Source: a virus
Strand: one strand, 5' to 3'
DNA: 50,292 nt
Virus record (IMG/VR): IMGVR_UViG_3300010885_046061
Coordinates: 1 to 50,292 of that record
How positions within the stretch are numbered: position 1 is the stretch's first letter; every line of letters starts with the position of its first letter. The notes beneath the pieces are model-generated. The model was not told where the DNA came from. It saw only the letters and a list, made by a program, of their open reading frames with translations, and did no database searches. The translations under genes and the position numbers were made by a program. Shown in pieces: positions 24,437-36,700 of the stretch.

Positions 24437-26059
24437 TTAACTATTTAATGTTACGATGGCGTATATTGTTCCTTCACCGTCGTCTGCCTTGTTTTCTAAT
24501 GATCGACCAATTACATTAAATGGCGTAATTTCTTGTTTGTTTGCAGCACGAGCCAGGCCGCGGCCAGCACTGACTAATCTTTGGCCTTTCTTAATACAAC
24601 CAACAACTTTAACAGGAACACGACCACTGACCGCCACCTGGGGATGAGTTTCGTTGGACCCAGCTTGACTGTTCATTAAGTATGCTGCTCGAGTACTAAC
24701 GACTCCAAAAACATCATCGCTTAATTCTTCATCTGCAATTGTAACTTCTGCAGCACCGCCCATGATCAAAACTGTGCCTGGTCCATAGTGTGCGTCTGCT
24801 TCAAATCTTTCTGCCAAGTCAGCGTATAATGCATTAATGGCCACACCATTAAAATATGCGCCATTAATATTACCAGCAGCAAAAATTGCGCCGCCTAGAC
24901 TCATTCCGCCACCAATTCGCAATGCGCCAGTTACGTTACTTGTGGCAGCATCACTGTTTGAAATAATAAGATACCCGCTGGTAGAAATATTACCCGTTGC
25001 GCGAGCTTCTCTACTTACAACAACGTTGCCTAATGCAACAAAGCTATTGGATGTAAACACGTTTCCATTTACACCAACTCCACCGCTAGTTACTCTAACA
25101 GCACCTGTCACATTGCTAGTTGCTTGATCTGCACTAGTTGTAGCGATATAGCCGCTGGTGTTAAAAGCACCAGATGTAATTAAGTTAGCAATAGTAATAG
25201 ATCCATCAGATCCGTTTACTGTTAGTGCTGTAACAGTTCCGCTACCAATATTAGCACGAATTACCAAATTCGCATTTTGTATGTTATTAGTTAACTGTGT
25301 GACATTTCCACTTACACCAACAGTAAAATTATTTCCTGTACCAACAGTTACCCCGCTGTTATTATTAACAGAAATAGTGTTGGCAAAAGTAGTAGCAATA
25401 TCTGTTCTAGCATAATTGGTCGAACTAATACTGCCTAGTGCGTCTGAGTTTGTAGCAGTGCCCACATACCTAATATTAGCAATTGCTGCACTTAAATTAA
25501 ACCCAGGTCTGATTGTACTAAACCCAGAAATAGCACTTTGCGGAGTATACTCGCTGTCTTTACTGACAATGGCCACTAAGGTATTAGAAACATATACGTT
25601 AACCGCCACGTGGCTGGTTAATCCAGAATCGGTAATAGTTCCAACAATTGTCCCAGACTGGCCGGTATTACTAGTAAATGCTGGGCCGATTAAGACCCAT
25701 GACGCACCATTGTATATATTGAGCTGCTGATTAAAGGTATCCCACCATGCATTGCCTGTAACAGATCCCGTAGGTGCGCTGTTACTGGCTGTCATTGTAC
25801 CCAAAGTTCTAAATGTAGAACCTGTATAAACTTTTAAATTGCCTGCACTATCCCACCAAAGTTGCCCAATTAATGGGGTTGTTGGCGGTGTGGTACTTGC
25901 AGAATTTTCAAGAACATGAACTAAGTCTGTATTCAAAAAAGTACCGTAACCTGCATAGTTTTTACCCACTAAGGTAAGACTACAGGCCGTACTGTTAACT
26001 GTACCGTCCGCTATGGTCGTTAAAATTGTACCATTTGTTAAATTAATCGTATAGGCCAT
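24437..26059 (-). CDS. Tail fibre protein with repeats and conserved C-terminal domain
   Basis: A 540-residue fibre-like protein. Residues 1-130 contain two WWD modules (IGQLWWDSAGNLKVYTGSTF and TGNAWWDTFNQQLNIYNGAS). A long beta-rich, Asn/Ser/Thr-rich shaft follows. Around residues 297-400 two related segments repeat: TSADQATSNVTGAVRVTSGG and SNSDAATSNVTGALRIGGGM. The C-terminal domain (from about 410) starts YADLAERFEADAHYGPGTVL and has VFGVVSTRAAYLMN, a domain found at the ends of phage fibres. It probably takes part in receptor contact. A T4-late-type promoter box (26081-26088) precedes it. Confidence 0.82.
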   Translation of the reverse strand: MAYTINLTNGTILTTIADGTVNSTACSLTLVGKNYAGYGTFLNTDLVHVLENSASTTPPTTPLIGQLWWDSAGNLKVYTGSTFRTLGTMTASNSAPTGSVTGNAWWDTFNQQLNIYNGASWVLIGPAFTSNTGQSGTIVGTITDSGLTSHVAVNVYVSNTLVAIVSKDSEYTPQSAISGFSTIRPGFNLSAAIANIRYVGTATNSDALGSISSTNYARTDIATTFANTISVNNNSGVTVGTGNNFTVGVSGNVTQLTNNIQNANLVIRANIGSGTVTALTVNGSDGSITIANLITSGAFNTSGYIATTSADQATSNVTGAVRVTSGGVGVNGNVFTSNSFVALGNVVVSREARATGNISTSGYLIISNSDAATSNVTGALRIGGGMSLGGAIFAAGNINGAYFNGVAINALYADLAERFEADAHYGPGTVLIMGGAAEVTIADEELSDDVFGVVSTRAAYLMNSQAGSNETHPQVAVSGRVPVKVVGCIKKGQRLVSAGRGLARAANKQEITPFNVIGRSLENKADDGEGTIYAIVTLNS

Positions 26060-26080
26060 TATTCATATATCCGTTTAGTA

Positions 26081-26088
26081 TATTTATA
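26081..26088 (-). promoter_or_regulatory. T4-type late promoter box
   Basis: The minus strand reads TATAAATA here, exactly the T4 late-promoter -10 consensus, 21 bases ahead of the fibre gene ATG at 26059. T4-like phages use such boxes with a phage sigma factor and the sliding clamp. The position in a short intergenic gap supports it; AT-richness makes chance matches possible. Confidence 0.65.
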
Positions 26089-26100
26089 TTCTTTTTCCAG

Positions 26101-26694
26101 TTACAAATTACTACTCAAATTTGTCAAAGTTTGAATTCTAATTGTGTAATCAATTTGAATTAGTCTGTTTAAAGCTTTTTGAACTGGGTGAAAAACCACA
26201 TGTGTTAAAAGTTTTCCACTTTCGCTTAATAACCCCAATTCATCAAAAACATAAGTTCCTGTCATTGTGGCACTGTTATCAAATGCTTGTTGCCCAGCTG
26301 GTTCAGTGTAATCTAATAGACAGCTTACAAAAAGATCTGTATAGATCAACCCCGGTGTATGTCTTACTTCTATATAATTTCTACTGGGATCTGTGTTTAA
26401 TGCACTGGTGTTATCTACTACTTTACTGTAAGTTTGATTGTATAAACTTGCGTTTTGTCCGTATGTGTTTGTGGGAAGATAGGTAATTACCCCAGTACTG
26501 TCAACTGCTGTGGCGCCGTTTCCAAACGCCATACTTTGGATAAATCCTGTACCTTTGTTAGCCAAACTCTGGGCCAAAGCTTCACTCATGTTTTCATAAT
26601 GGATTGCATTAGATTTATCACTGAGAATTTCACCGGTGCAAGGACACCAAATTTTTATGTGCCCTTGAATCATCGTATTGGTTTTATCAAACAT
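26101..26694 (-). CDS. Virion structural protein (tail-associated)
   Basis: A 197-residue protein starting at the ATG at 26694, with GGA upstream; an in-frame TTG at 26700 would add two residues. Residues 9-35 contain IQGHIKIWCPCTGEILSDK and NAIHYENMSEALAQSL, a motif I recall from small structural proteins of T4-like marine phages. The same motif occurs in shorter form in the 51-residue gene just upstream. A later segment (YIEVRHTPGLIYTDLFVSCL) suggests a beta-rich body. A virion location is likely from context; the exact role is unknown. Confidence 0.75.
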   Translation of the reverse strand: MFDKTNTMIQGHIKIWCPCTGEILSDKSNAIHYENMSEALAQSLANKGTGFIQSMAFGNGATAVDSTGVITYLPTNTYGQNASLYNQTYSKVVDNTSALNTDPSRNYIEVRHTPGLIYTDLFVSCLLDYTEPAGQQAFDNSATMTGTYVFDELGLLSESGKLLTHVVFHPVQKALNRLIQIDYTIRIQTLTNLSSNL

Positions 26695-26704
26695 AATCAA
26701 TCCA

Positions 26705-26860
26705 TTATTTTGCTGTTTCTACTAGAACTTTTCCAGTTTCGGGGTCTGTAATCCTTACAAAACCACGAACATATATACCTGTAGATTCGTTAGGTTTTTG
26801 CGGAACATCATCCTTTTTGTTCAACTCATTATTTCTATTTATCTGGTCTTTTTCTTGCAT
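26705..26860 (-). CDS. 51-residue structural-like protein
   Basis: A short open frame fills the space between two structural genes. It starts at the ATG at 26860, eight bases after the preceding stop, and ends in TAA at 26705-26707, ten bases before the next ATG. The N-terminal half is charged and disordered-looking (MQEKDQINRNNELNKKDD). The C-terminal half, YVRGFVRITDPETGKVLVE, repeats the motif of the next protein (GHIKIWCPCTGEIL). The match supports a real gene. Function unknown; a small tail component is likely. Confidence 0.78.
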   Translation of the reverse strand: MQEKDQINRNNELNKKDDVPQKPNESTGIYVRGFVRITDPETGKVLVETAK

Positions 26861-26868
26861 TTTGTATA

Positions 26869-27735
26869 TTAACTCAGTATTACATTACCATAAGAAGAAA
26901 GCACTATCCAATCTTGTAGTGCCAACTGCCAAGATAATGTGATAGTGGAAGTATTTCCTGTGAACTTAATATTGCCTGATCCTGTCTTCCAACTTGGTCT
27001 TGCTATATTTACAGTAAACGTCGAAGATCCCATACTAGAAATAACTTTTATTTGCCCCACGACTCCGTTGGCCAATGTTGCAGTCCCGACATTAGAAATA
27101 GTACTTGGATTATATACACTATATGTTGCCCCTAAATCAATGACACTGCTGTTGGCTGTAATTACTTGACTAGTTGAATTAAAAGGACGAAGTACAGAAT
27201 TATTTTCACTTAGTGTAATACTTGTACCGCCACTGGTTGTTAAATAACTAAAACTATACACCCCAGGGACAGGTGCAGTAAAAACGCGAGTGCTAGGATT
27301 ATATCCAGTGATTCCATTTGCATTGGTTGTAACATCACTGGGATTAATAATGTTATGTGTGGTGCTGATTACGTTTATACCTAAAGTAATTTCTCTAACA
27401 TTTCCAGTTGTTGGCCAATTTGTAAATGCCAAAGTAACGTTTCCATTAGTGCTTAGAGTCTGAAATTGACTGGCAGAAGCGTCGATTACCGTGGATCCAC
27501 TTACAGTTCCCAGACTTAATCTTGGGCTAGTACATGTACTAAATTTTACATCTGTAGCTGTGATGTTACCTGTTGCGGCGAAATTTCCGTTTTCGATATA
27601 TGTTTTTAATGTAGTGGCTCGAACTTTATACGTGTCCAAAGTGGGGCTGTCCGCTGTTATTGGTATCACACTAACAGAAGAACTTATAAGATTTGCCGAA
27701 GTTATTTCGGGTAGTTCAGTTATTTTAATAGCCAT
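26869..27735 (-). CDS. Tail-fibre-like structural protein
   Basis: A 288-residue Ser/Thr/Asn-rich protein. The start IKITELPEITSANLISSSVS resembles the N-termini of fibre-type proteins in T4-like marine phages. The middle (LSTNGNVTLAFTNWPTTGNV) and the end (FTGNTSTITLSWQLALQDW, then IVLSSYGNVIL) are beta-rich. AAAGG precedes the ATG, and an AATAAATA box lies 16 bases upstream of it. It follows the giant structural gene by 31 bases. A fibre or decoration role is inferred. Confidence 0.72.
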   Translation of the reverse strand: MAIKITELPEITSANLISSSVSVIPITADSPTLDTYKVRATTLKTYIENGNFAATGNITATDVKFSTCTSPRLSLGTVSGSTVIDASASQFQTLSTNGNVTLAFTNWPTTGNVREITLGINVISTTHNIINPSDVTTNANGITGYNPSTRVFTAPVPGVYSFSYLTTSGGTSITLSENNSVLRPFNSTSQVITANSSVIDLGATYSVYNPSTISNVGTATLANGVVGQIKVISSMGSSTFTVNIARPSWKTGSGNIKFTGNTSTITLSWQLALQDWIVLSSYGNVILS

Positions 27736-27751
27736 TTTAAACCTTTATCCT

Positions 27752-27759
27752 GTATTTAT
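27752..27759 (-). promoter_or_regulatory. Possible late promoter box
   Basis: AATAAATA on the minus strand, one base off the T4 late consensus TATAAATA, lies 16 bases ahead of the ATG at 27735 in a 31-base gap that partly follows the stop of the giant gene. The same octamer at a similar distance precedes the gp6-like gene (45029-45036). It is weak by itself. Confidence 0.4.
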
Positions 27760-27766
27760 TATATTT

Positions 27767-30700
27767 TTATCCCAATTGGCCTTGTCTCAAGAACTGAGAT
27801 TGAATGGTAGTTGCATTGTATAGACCAGTGCCATCAGTGGCAGTGTCATCTTGTCCGGTCCCATCAATATCAATTGGTCTAGAACTTTCTGTAGTGATTA
27901 CATTAGCAAATTCTGTTGATATTGGAGTTCCGCCAGATGAATACCATAAATTACTTCTAATGTATCCAGTGTTAGAATAAAATGTATATGCTACATTTGC
28001 TCCTGTGGTCAGTGTTACATCGGCTGCATAATCATAACTAACACCATTGGCGTTAAATCTTGGAGTTGTGGACACAGTGGCCAGTGTATTGCTAGTAATA
28101 CTAGAAACCACTCCAATATATCTACCATCAGCTGCAAAAATATTGCCTCCGATTGTTAAATTTGATAAGAAATAAGTGTTAGTTCCATTGATACTAGTTG
28201 AGTTCACTGAAACATTAATTGATCCAGGGCCAGTGTTACCTGCATACCAAATTCTATTAGAACTGTATGGAACGTACTGACTTTGTCCTCCGTCAGCCAC
28301 GGTATCACCTAGTAGGTGTTTTTTAATTCCAGTTCCATTAGTTCCTCTTCGTAACTGTCCAAGTCTGTTATTGGCACTGTCTTTTGTGTAGTATGTAATG
28401 CGTTCGCCATTGATGAACACTACGCCTGGTTCGCCACCTGAACCGGCCGGTTCAGGTAATACTGATGCATCTGTTACATTAATTTCAGTGTCGGTTATTT
28501 CTAGATTTGTTGCCAACGTAGTAATAGCAGATCCGTCTATTCTTATGTAAGTATAGTTATCCACCATATCTTTAAACACACGATAGCTTAACTTAGCATA
28601 AGGATTTGCAGAACTTGGTGCGTTGCTTATTTTCATCACTGCACTAGCAATAATTGGAGTAGTATTAGGTCCGGTGATTATTACATTTGGAGTAGTATGA
28701 TACCCTGCTCCCCCGTTTAATATTTGAAATCCATAGGCTGTGCCATTTGAATTTAATAGAACCTGGGTCACAGCCTGGGTAATATATCCGCCGCCCTCTA
28801 GTACAACTCCAGTAGTTCCTGGATTATAGCCAGACCCACCATTTGCTATGGTAACCGCATCAACATAAATTCCTTGATTGTACGACCAACCTTGGTACGA
28901 AGCTGACAGTGGATCTACTGCAAGAGTACTAACTGTCAAATCTAATGTGTCATATACCCTGCCAGGCACAAGTTCTTCTGGTGCATGGCTAGCATAAGGT
29001 CCTATATTATAGGTCGTAAAGTTGTTGGCACTAAAAGATGTGTTTGAAGTAAAGGGTTGCACAGTATACCAAATTTGATTGTTATAACTTACTAAATCTC
29101 CTTTATCATAAAAAGTATTTTGTCTCCATTCTGTATATTTGTCGTATACATAGGGACCGCCGTCTACAATTATATCTTCAGGTTTAGTACCCAGTGTTGT
29201 GTCAGTATAGTCACTGGTAATAACTGTGTCCAGTATTACATCACTTATTACGTAGGTGCCATCACTGTCTATGGTCAACGGGTCAAATGGTGTACTGTCA
29301 AAAGTTGCAACATCAAAGCCGCCGCTTTCATCAAAATCCGGCCCTTTAACTTTTACTCCAGGATAATCGATGCCCGACTGTAGCAGTGCAAAATCTTTGC
29401 CTGGCAATCCAATTTCTGGATCGTAATACGCTTGTATTCTATCGTTGGCATTGTCAATTTTAGTAACAGGATACACTGTTAAATTAGTTAAACTAAAATT
29501 ATTTCCGGAAGTAAAAGATGTATTAACTACATATGCTACACCATTATAGGTTATTATTTGACCTTGTGTAAAAACAGTGTTAGGAGTCCAATTTACAATT
29601 GTACTGCCATATGTATATCTATCATAGACTAATTTAGCTGTAATCGACCTTACTTTTTCATTCTTTAAGACTGCTCTTGCTAATGCTCCGGTTCCGTTTC
29701 CGCCGACTATAGAAATTACAGGAGTAGTAACATAGTCGCTGCCTGCATACACTAAAATTATTTTTGTAACAACACCATTGGTAATTAATGCTCTTGCCAC
29801 AGCATCATTTCCGTTATTACTACCGGTAATCACCACAGTTGGCGGGAAAGTGTAGCCAGTTCCTCCGTTGATTATTTCAATTGATTCAATATTGTAAGAA
29901 TAATTAGATAACCAATCAGCATATTGCGGTTGCTGCAAAGCTCTGATGTCTTCGATAAATTCTCCGCTAGGACTCCTGTTTATTTTTAATACTGGGTCAT
30001 AATATGGGGGTACATCAAAATCTGTTACATATCCTGTATAGTTGTCGTCGCCTTGATAATCAACTACATATTCTCTCACGGTAGTTTTATAAGGTTTTAC
30101 TTCATTGATGTAATCCAAATATATATCAATATTTTCCCTGCTGTATATAGGAGGTTGATTTAATCCTTTAATTTGTTGCAGGACATTGATAAAACTAGTT
30201 TTAAATACCCAATCAACATTTTTTTGCTCGTACAGTACATAATTTACAAAAACAAAGAATAATTTTAAAAATTCAATGTCAAGATTATTAATAAAGATAT
30301 TATTCTTAATAATATTAACGATTGATCTGATTTCGATACTTGGATTTTGATCAAATCTGTTTATATCAAAGTTATCACTGTCAAATCCCATACCATATGT
30401 AGGCAATTCATATAAATTATCTTTTAATTGTATAGTGCCATCCTGAATGGCAACAGTATTAACTATGTTAGGAAAAACTTGAATAATGAACCATTTGCCC
30501 TGTCCATTGTTTAATATCTTAACAATATCTTGTGCTTTTAAATTTAAATTACCCAATTCTGCTGTCGTTTGAATTGTATAATTTGGCTTTACAGTTTGGT
30601 CGTAGTTAGGTGCGTACCAATCAACAAATTCCCAATAGTCATTGTTATTATAAGCTTGTACCCTATCTAATACCCATTCATTTCTGACATTATAAATTTC

Positions 30701-33700
30701 AATATCATCGGTGAAAGTAAAAGTTGCTCCGCTAGTAAAATTATTTTTTACATAGTAAGCAATTTGATTATTAAGAATATATTGCCCACGTTTATAGTTT
30801 GTATTAGGTTGCCATGTTAACACCGACCTGTCTTTAACATAAATGGTCCACAAGTTACCAATTAAACTATTGGTCTGCACTAAAACTTTATAGCCGATTG
30901 GACGTATTTGAATATTCACGTAACTTAGTTCTTCTAAGTTAGTCACGGTTAAATCATATGCTCCAGAATTAGATGTTGGTATTGGTTCCCCAAGAGACAG
31001 TCCCGATATGTCGTAACCTTGACTGATTAAATTCTTTTCTAATATTTTATTTGTATAAAGAACAAATTCTCGCATGGCTTCGTCTTTGTTTACTACCATG
31101 CTTTGTCTTGGTCTAAAATCTATGCCGAATCTATTTTGAACTTGTAACGTAGGATCAGGCACTGGATTTCCAAAAACGTCTGTTCCACTGATACTATCTA
31201 TCATTTTGTTATAGATATTCTGTGGTATTTCATCAGACTTGCTAGTTGTGTCGTTTAATAAAGCAAATTCATTATGAATAATATTACTGTTGATTTGTGT
31301 AACATAGTCTAAATGGAAAATAGTGTTTCTTCCTGTGGTCTCATTTTCCATGTTATAAATGGCCACACTATCGTCTTTAAGAGCAGCAAAATATTTTATT
31401 CCAGTATTTTTAGGATCACGTATAAAACTAGCTATCGTTGCAACAGGGATACTACGGCCAAATTGATTTACTGATAATGTTGTCTTATCTTTAACCCAGA
31501 AGTAATACTTAACAGTTGCATAGTTTGTCAGTGGATCAATATATGTCAATGATGTATAAGCATTATCGCTTGGGTATTTAGGTGTTCCACTGCCTCCATT
31601 GGCCACATACTGGCTTGGCGGATAAATGCTTTCTACCCATTCGTAAACATCTACACTGCTGTTAGGAAAAGCTCTTCCCCAATTTGAATTTCTATACTTA
31701 ATCGACCCTTGTTCGTAATCTATGTATCTGATTACACTTAGATCCCACCATACTTGACCAACTTGCTGATTAGTCCAGAATAAATTATTATCTTTGGCTA
31801 CAGTACTCACTGAAGTATTGTTATAAACAGCAGGATCATAGTCTATTTTGTATGTGATTTCTTGCTCAGCTAAACCTAATATTTTTCCTTTTGCTGGATC
31901 AATATAATCTAAATTGTATTGTATAGACTGGCTTTGTGCATCGTAGATGTAAGCTTTCGTTATTCCATTAATGTCCACTCTGGGTTCTTGGCTTCGTAGT
32001 TCGTCCCAACCCAACAAATTATTTTGATTATTAAATTGGAATACTTTACCTGCATTAAAATTAAATTGATTAAAATTCAATGATCCTATCAACATTTGAT
32101 ATTCTGTTATAGAAACTCCGCTGCCGAATCTGTCATTGGTCTTAAGAGAACCCTCAGCAGAGGTAGGTGTCAATTGTTGTATAAACGCAAATTTTCCTGC
32201 GTTGGCAATAGAATTTACATTGCTTGGCAAATAGCTATAAATCCAAACAGAACCGCTGTCGTCAACTGGTTCTTTAAATCCTGTTGATCCTACATCGAAT
32301 GTTGTAACCCTTGAAGTTAAATCAAATGTTGTTGTAACAAGAGTGGCAGCAGAGTCGCTGGCCACAACTAAAATATTACTATTATTGTTAATTTGAACAA
32401 CTTTTCCAAAATAATCATAGGATTTGTTGCTATAATTGTTTATGAGTTCGACTTCTGTGAATACTTCCAATCCAAGATCACCGATTGCTGACCCTATTCC
32501 CGGTAGGATACGTAGTTTATCTGCAATGACTAGACTATTACTATCAATTTTTAAATAACCATTTACTGCTGATGCAGTTACTCCTGGTATATTAGCGTTA
32601 TTGATTGCTGTCACCACATCACCTAATCCGGTGTTGTTGAAAGTTACCACAAAGTTATTAATTCGTAAAGTGTCACCACTGTTTACCGTAGGATTCTGAA
32701 TTGCACCCGTGATTGTCCCATACACTCTTCCTTGATTTAAGAAGCGATAAACTGCTCCACTAAGCAAATTAGTTTGACTTTGATAAGGTGCGCCAACAAA
32801 AAGACTACAGTTATTTGTACATATATCTACACTATATCCAAACTGTTGATTTGCATATGGTGTTTGCGGATATATTGATTGAATTTCATGTAAAATATTA
32901 GACTCTACTGTGACAATTTGTCCTAATTTGGGAGTAGATGAAAACAGAACCCAATCTAAATTAAATGGCACCCAATCTATACCTAACGTTTGTAAAGTTC
33001 CATCTAAGTAAACTTTTGTAAATTCACTTATCGCACTAATACCACTGAATAAATTTTCACTGCCTTTAGCTATATAATTTTCTATAGATCTATTCCAAAT
33101 ATCAACAGATCCGCTATTTGTGTAAGTAACGTTGCCAATAGTAACATTTGCCAGTGGAGACCCAATTACTACTTGTGCTCCTTCTATAGTAGAAGAAACA
33201 CTGTAGCCGAATTTTTCTGCCGCATTGCCTGCAATAGTTGCATACAATGAATACCCAACTTCTTGAGATATGCTTATAGTGCCAGCCGTCGGTGGAGATA
33301 CAAAGTTAATAGTAGAACCAGATATTGTATAATCGTAATTAGGAACATACGTTCTAAGAGCACCCCTAACTAAGACTGCTTCACTGTCATAGGGGGTAAA
33401 CGAAAGGACAAAAGAATTTACATTGCCATTGGCCGTAATAGAGCTGTTACCGCTTTCCATTAAATTGTTTAGTGCATACACAAAGACTGTGCCTACTTCA
33501 GGAGCACCGACATATAACCATTGATCGTCTTTGCTAACACTAATACTATAACCAAAATTTGCAGCTGAATTAACATTTGGACATAACAGTTGCGATTCAG
33601 TTAACGATCCAAATGCACCCCTCTTGTATGTGTAAATCCACCCTCGGCCAGATCCGCTTAATGGTGCGCTGGCAATTACTCGGTCAGTTCCACTATCAAC

Positions 33701-36700
33701 CACTGATCCTAGCCCAATAGTTCCCACTGCTTTGCCGTCTAGTGTAACATCTTCTACTAACTCATTATTGAAGTTTAGGATATAATTAGATACAGCGCCA
33801 GCATTGGCTAATAAACTGCCCGAATATCCAGGAATACCCACTACTGCAAATTTATTATTGTTACTTAAACTAACAGAACTACCGTACTGTCTAGAATTAG
33901 ATAAGGTACCCGAAGGTAAACTCTTAGTCATTGACCATGGTTCAGACTTGTTGTATACTGCCCATTCAAGTTGAGTATCAGAGTTATCAACCCAAACTTT
34001 ATCATTTGGCATCCAGTTAGTCACCGAGGGAATAGAATTTATGTCCGACGGTTCAGTGACTCTCATACTTATTAATTTAAACAAACTGCCAGACTGGGTT
34101 GCCGAGCTAAAGCCTCGTAATGAAACTTCTACATCGATGGTGAATGAAGTAAGAGATTCAACTGTTATTACTCTATAGAACCCATTAAATCTATCGGTAT
34201 TTGTAATTAAAATTGGATCATTTTTAGATAGATTGTGAAACTTATCCGTTACTATAGATACCCTGGTATTTAAAGCGTTAACAGAATTAACAATTTTGGT
34301 ATCTGTATCTACTACTCTAAACACATTCCATCTTTGATTGTAATCTTTGGCTACCCAAATACTAGACCCATCTCCTATATTTTGAATGTCAGTATTTAAC
34401 GACGTAATATTTCTTAGGTCGAACAGTGTAAAATCAACATCTTCAATGTTTACAAACCCTGCAGTTAAAATGTCATCGCTGTAATCACTGTCAACTGTCC
34501 TGTTTAATAAAAATGGACTAGACCAGGGAGAGACCGCAGTTTTATACAATCCAAGATTGTCGTTATATAAAGATCCAAATACTACAGAATTGTTAGATAG
34601 CACTTCAACACTGGTAGGATTACTAAGAGTGTACGCCTCATCTAAGACCAATTCAACAAATTGATTTGTGCCGACACTTCCGTATCCGCCTACTCTGAAT
34701 GCCCAATCTTCACTGACACTGACCTCACTTTGTCGACCACTGAAACTTACTTGACCCAGTGCATTAATAGAATTTCGAGTCCCTTTTTCTTTAATATATC
34801 CTTGATAAAATTTAACCTGACTAGCATCATCTAGTCCTAATTCATTCAAGTAGGATCTATTTCTATATCCGATTAGTCCCAATGCAAACTGATCGTATTG
34901 GCTTTCTAAATTTACTTGGTCAACATCGTAAAAAGTTTCTGGTAATTGAGCATTACGAGCAAAATTAGATAACAATCCTGTTTTGATTTTATTTTTATCA
35001 ACAGGTAACCAGTCTGAGAAATTAAAAGTAGTTGCGCCTGGTAATTTTTTATTTGCCGCATAGTAAAAGTTTTTGTACTCTACTAGATCGCCTTTAAGAT
35101 AATCTTTATTCATTCTCCAGGCTTGTACGCCTGGTTGATTGTACACAAAGCCTTGTGCTGCTAATGTTCCTGTCCAGCCGCCAGTTTTTTGTCCAACAAT
35201 TTTTAATCTGTACTGTCGCTGTCCCATGACACTGTCATATATAATGTCATTAAACTGTGTTTTATTATTGAATATTAAAACGTGTTCGTATTGTACTAAG
35301 TTTAATTCTGCATACCCTATTAGGTCTATACTGTTGGTCAACGACAAATCAAATTGATTGTTGTCTCTGGTAACAGAATATCCATCAGAATTTAATACGC
35401 TAAAGTTTTGATTTACAACTTTTGTACCAAAGAAAGAATTACTGATAACATCCACTGTGGCTGATGTGTTGGTCAATTTGAGTGTATCAGCTACGGGGCT
35501 TAATGTAATTACGCTGCCAACTCCCCACCCTTGTTGTACCCAGAATAACATTTCCCTGACGCTTAGTTCCCAATTTCTAATTTGTCCCAATCTTTCATCA
35601 AAATATCCAAATTTAAATCCTTGCAAAGTTAAAAATCTTTCTATTCCAGAAAGCAAGTTGGTTATTTGCTGAAGGTTAGTGAATTCGGTACCGTAGGGCA
35701 CGTTTATTCTATAATTTGTATATTCAGTATAGTAATCTACTGTTCTGTCAAGAACTCTGACATTTTTTTTAGTTCCAGTAGTAACAGGAGGAACAACAGT
35801 AAAATAAGGTCTGGCTAAATCATATCCAGAAACTTTAAATCCTGAATTTGTTTTTTCTATTATCACTCCACTGTATCTTACATTTAAAATAGGAGTTGAT
35901 TTGCTCAGAACTAAATCATAATCGCTGTCTGGTATAATGATAGTTTCATTGGTGCTTTCGGGGCTGTTTTGTTCTGCCAGAATTTTAAGATACTGTTTGC
36001 CACTAAATCCTGCAATCCTGTAACTTAATTGAATATTATAATTTCTGACAAAATCTAACAGTGGTTGTTTATCTGTTACACCTTTACTTGTTTGATAGTC
36101 AGTAATCCAATTTAAGTAACCAGAAGCTCTGCTAATAGCACCATTGCTATTAGTATATCCGTTAACGTCAACATCATCTGGAACAATCCTATAGTTTGTT
36201 CCTGTTATTACATATTGATCTAAATCTGTATTATATCTATATTTGTTTGTGTTTAGTCCATATGCAAAATATTTTGCAGGTTTTATCATTGCTATTGCGT
36301 ATTGAACAGCAAATGGATAGTCACTGCTATTTCTCCATGCTGTTTCTGTAGGACTAAATTGTCCCATGACCCAAGATCGATTAAATCCGGTACTGTCATA
36401 TGATGTAGTAATTAATCCGATCGGTGGCAATAACTCACCATTTTCGTTTACAGGTATGAAGTCTAATAAACCTGGGCGCTTGAACCTACTATCTATGCCC
36501 TGTCTACTGCCTTGTGCAATCAGCCCATTTTGTAAATCAGTCCACAATATTTTGTTACCCGATGTATATGGAGCTGGGCCGTATTCATTTTCCCACCAGT
36601 CTGGTTGTTCACTGAAACCTAGCATCTCCCATGGAGATAAATGTGGAGTCTGACAATCGTAAAAATATTCATAACAGGCACGCCAGCTTCCTGGTAAGTT

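Noticed and set aside
24837-25730. A run of plus-strand frames rich in Pro, Leu, Thr and Val
   Set aside because: These are antisense images of the Asn/Gly/Ser/Thr-rich fibre protein; the low-complexity composition of that gene keeps the opposite strand open.
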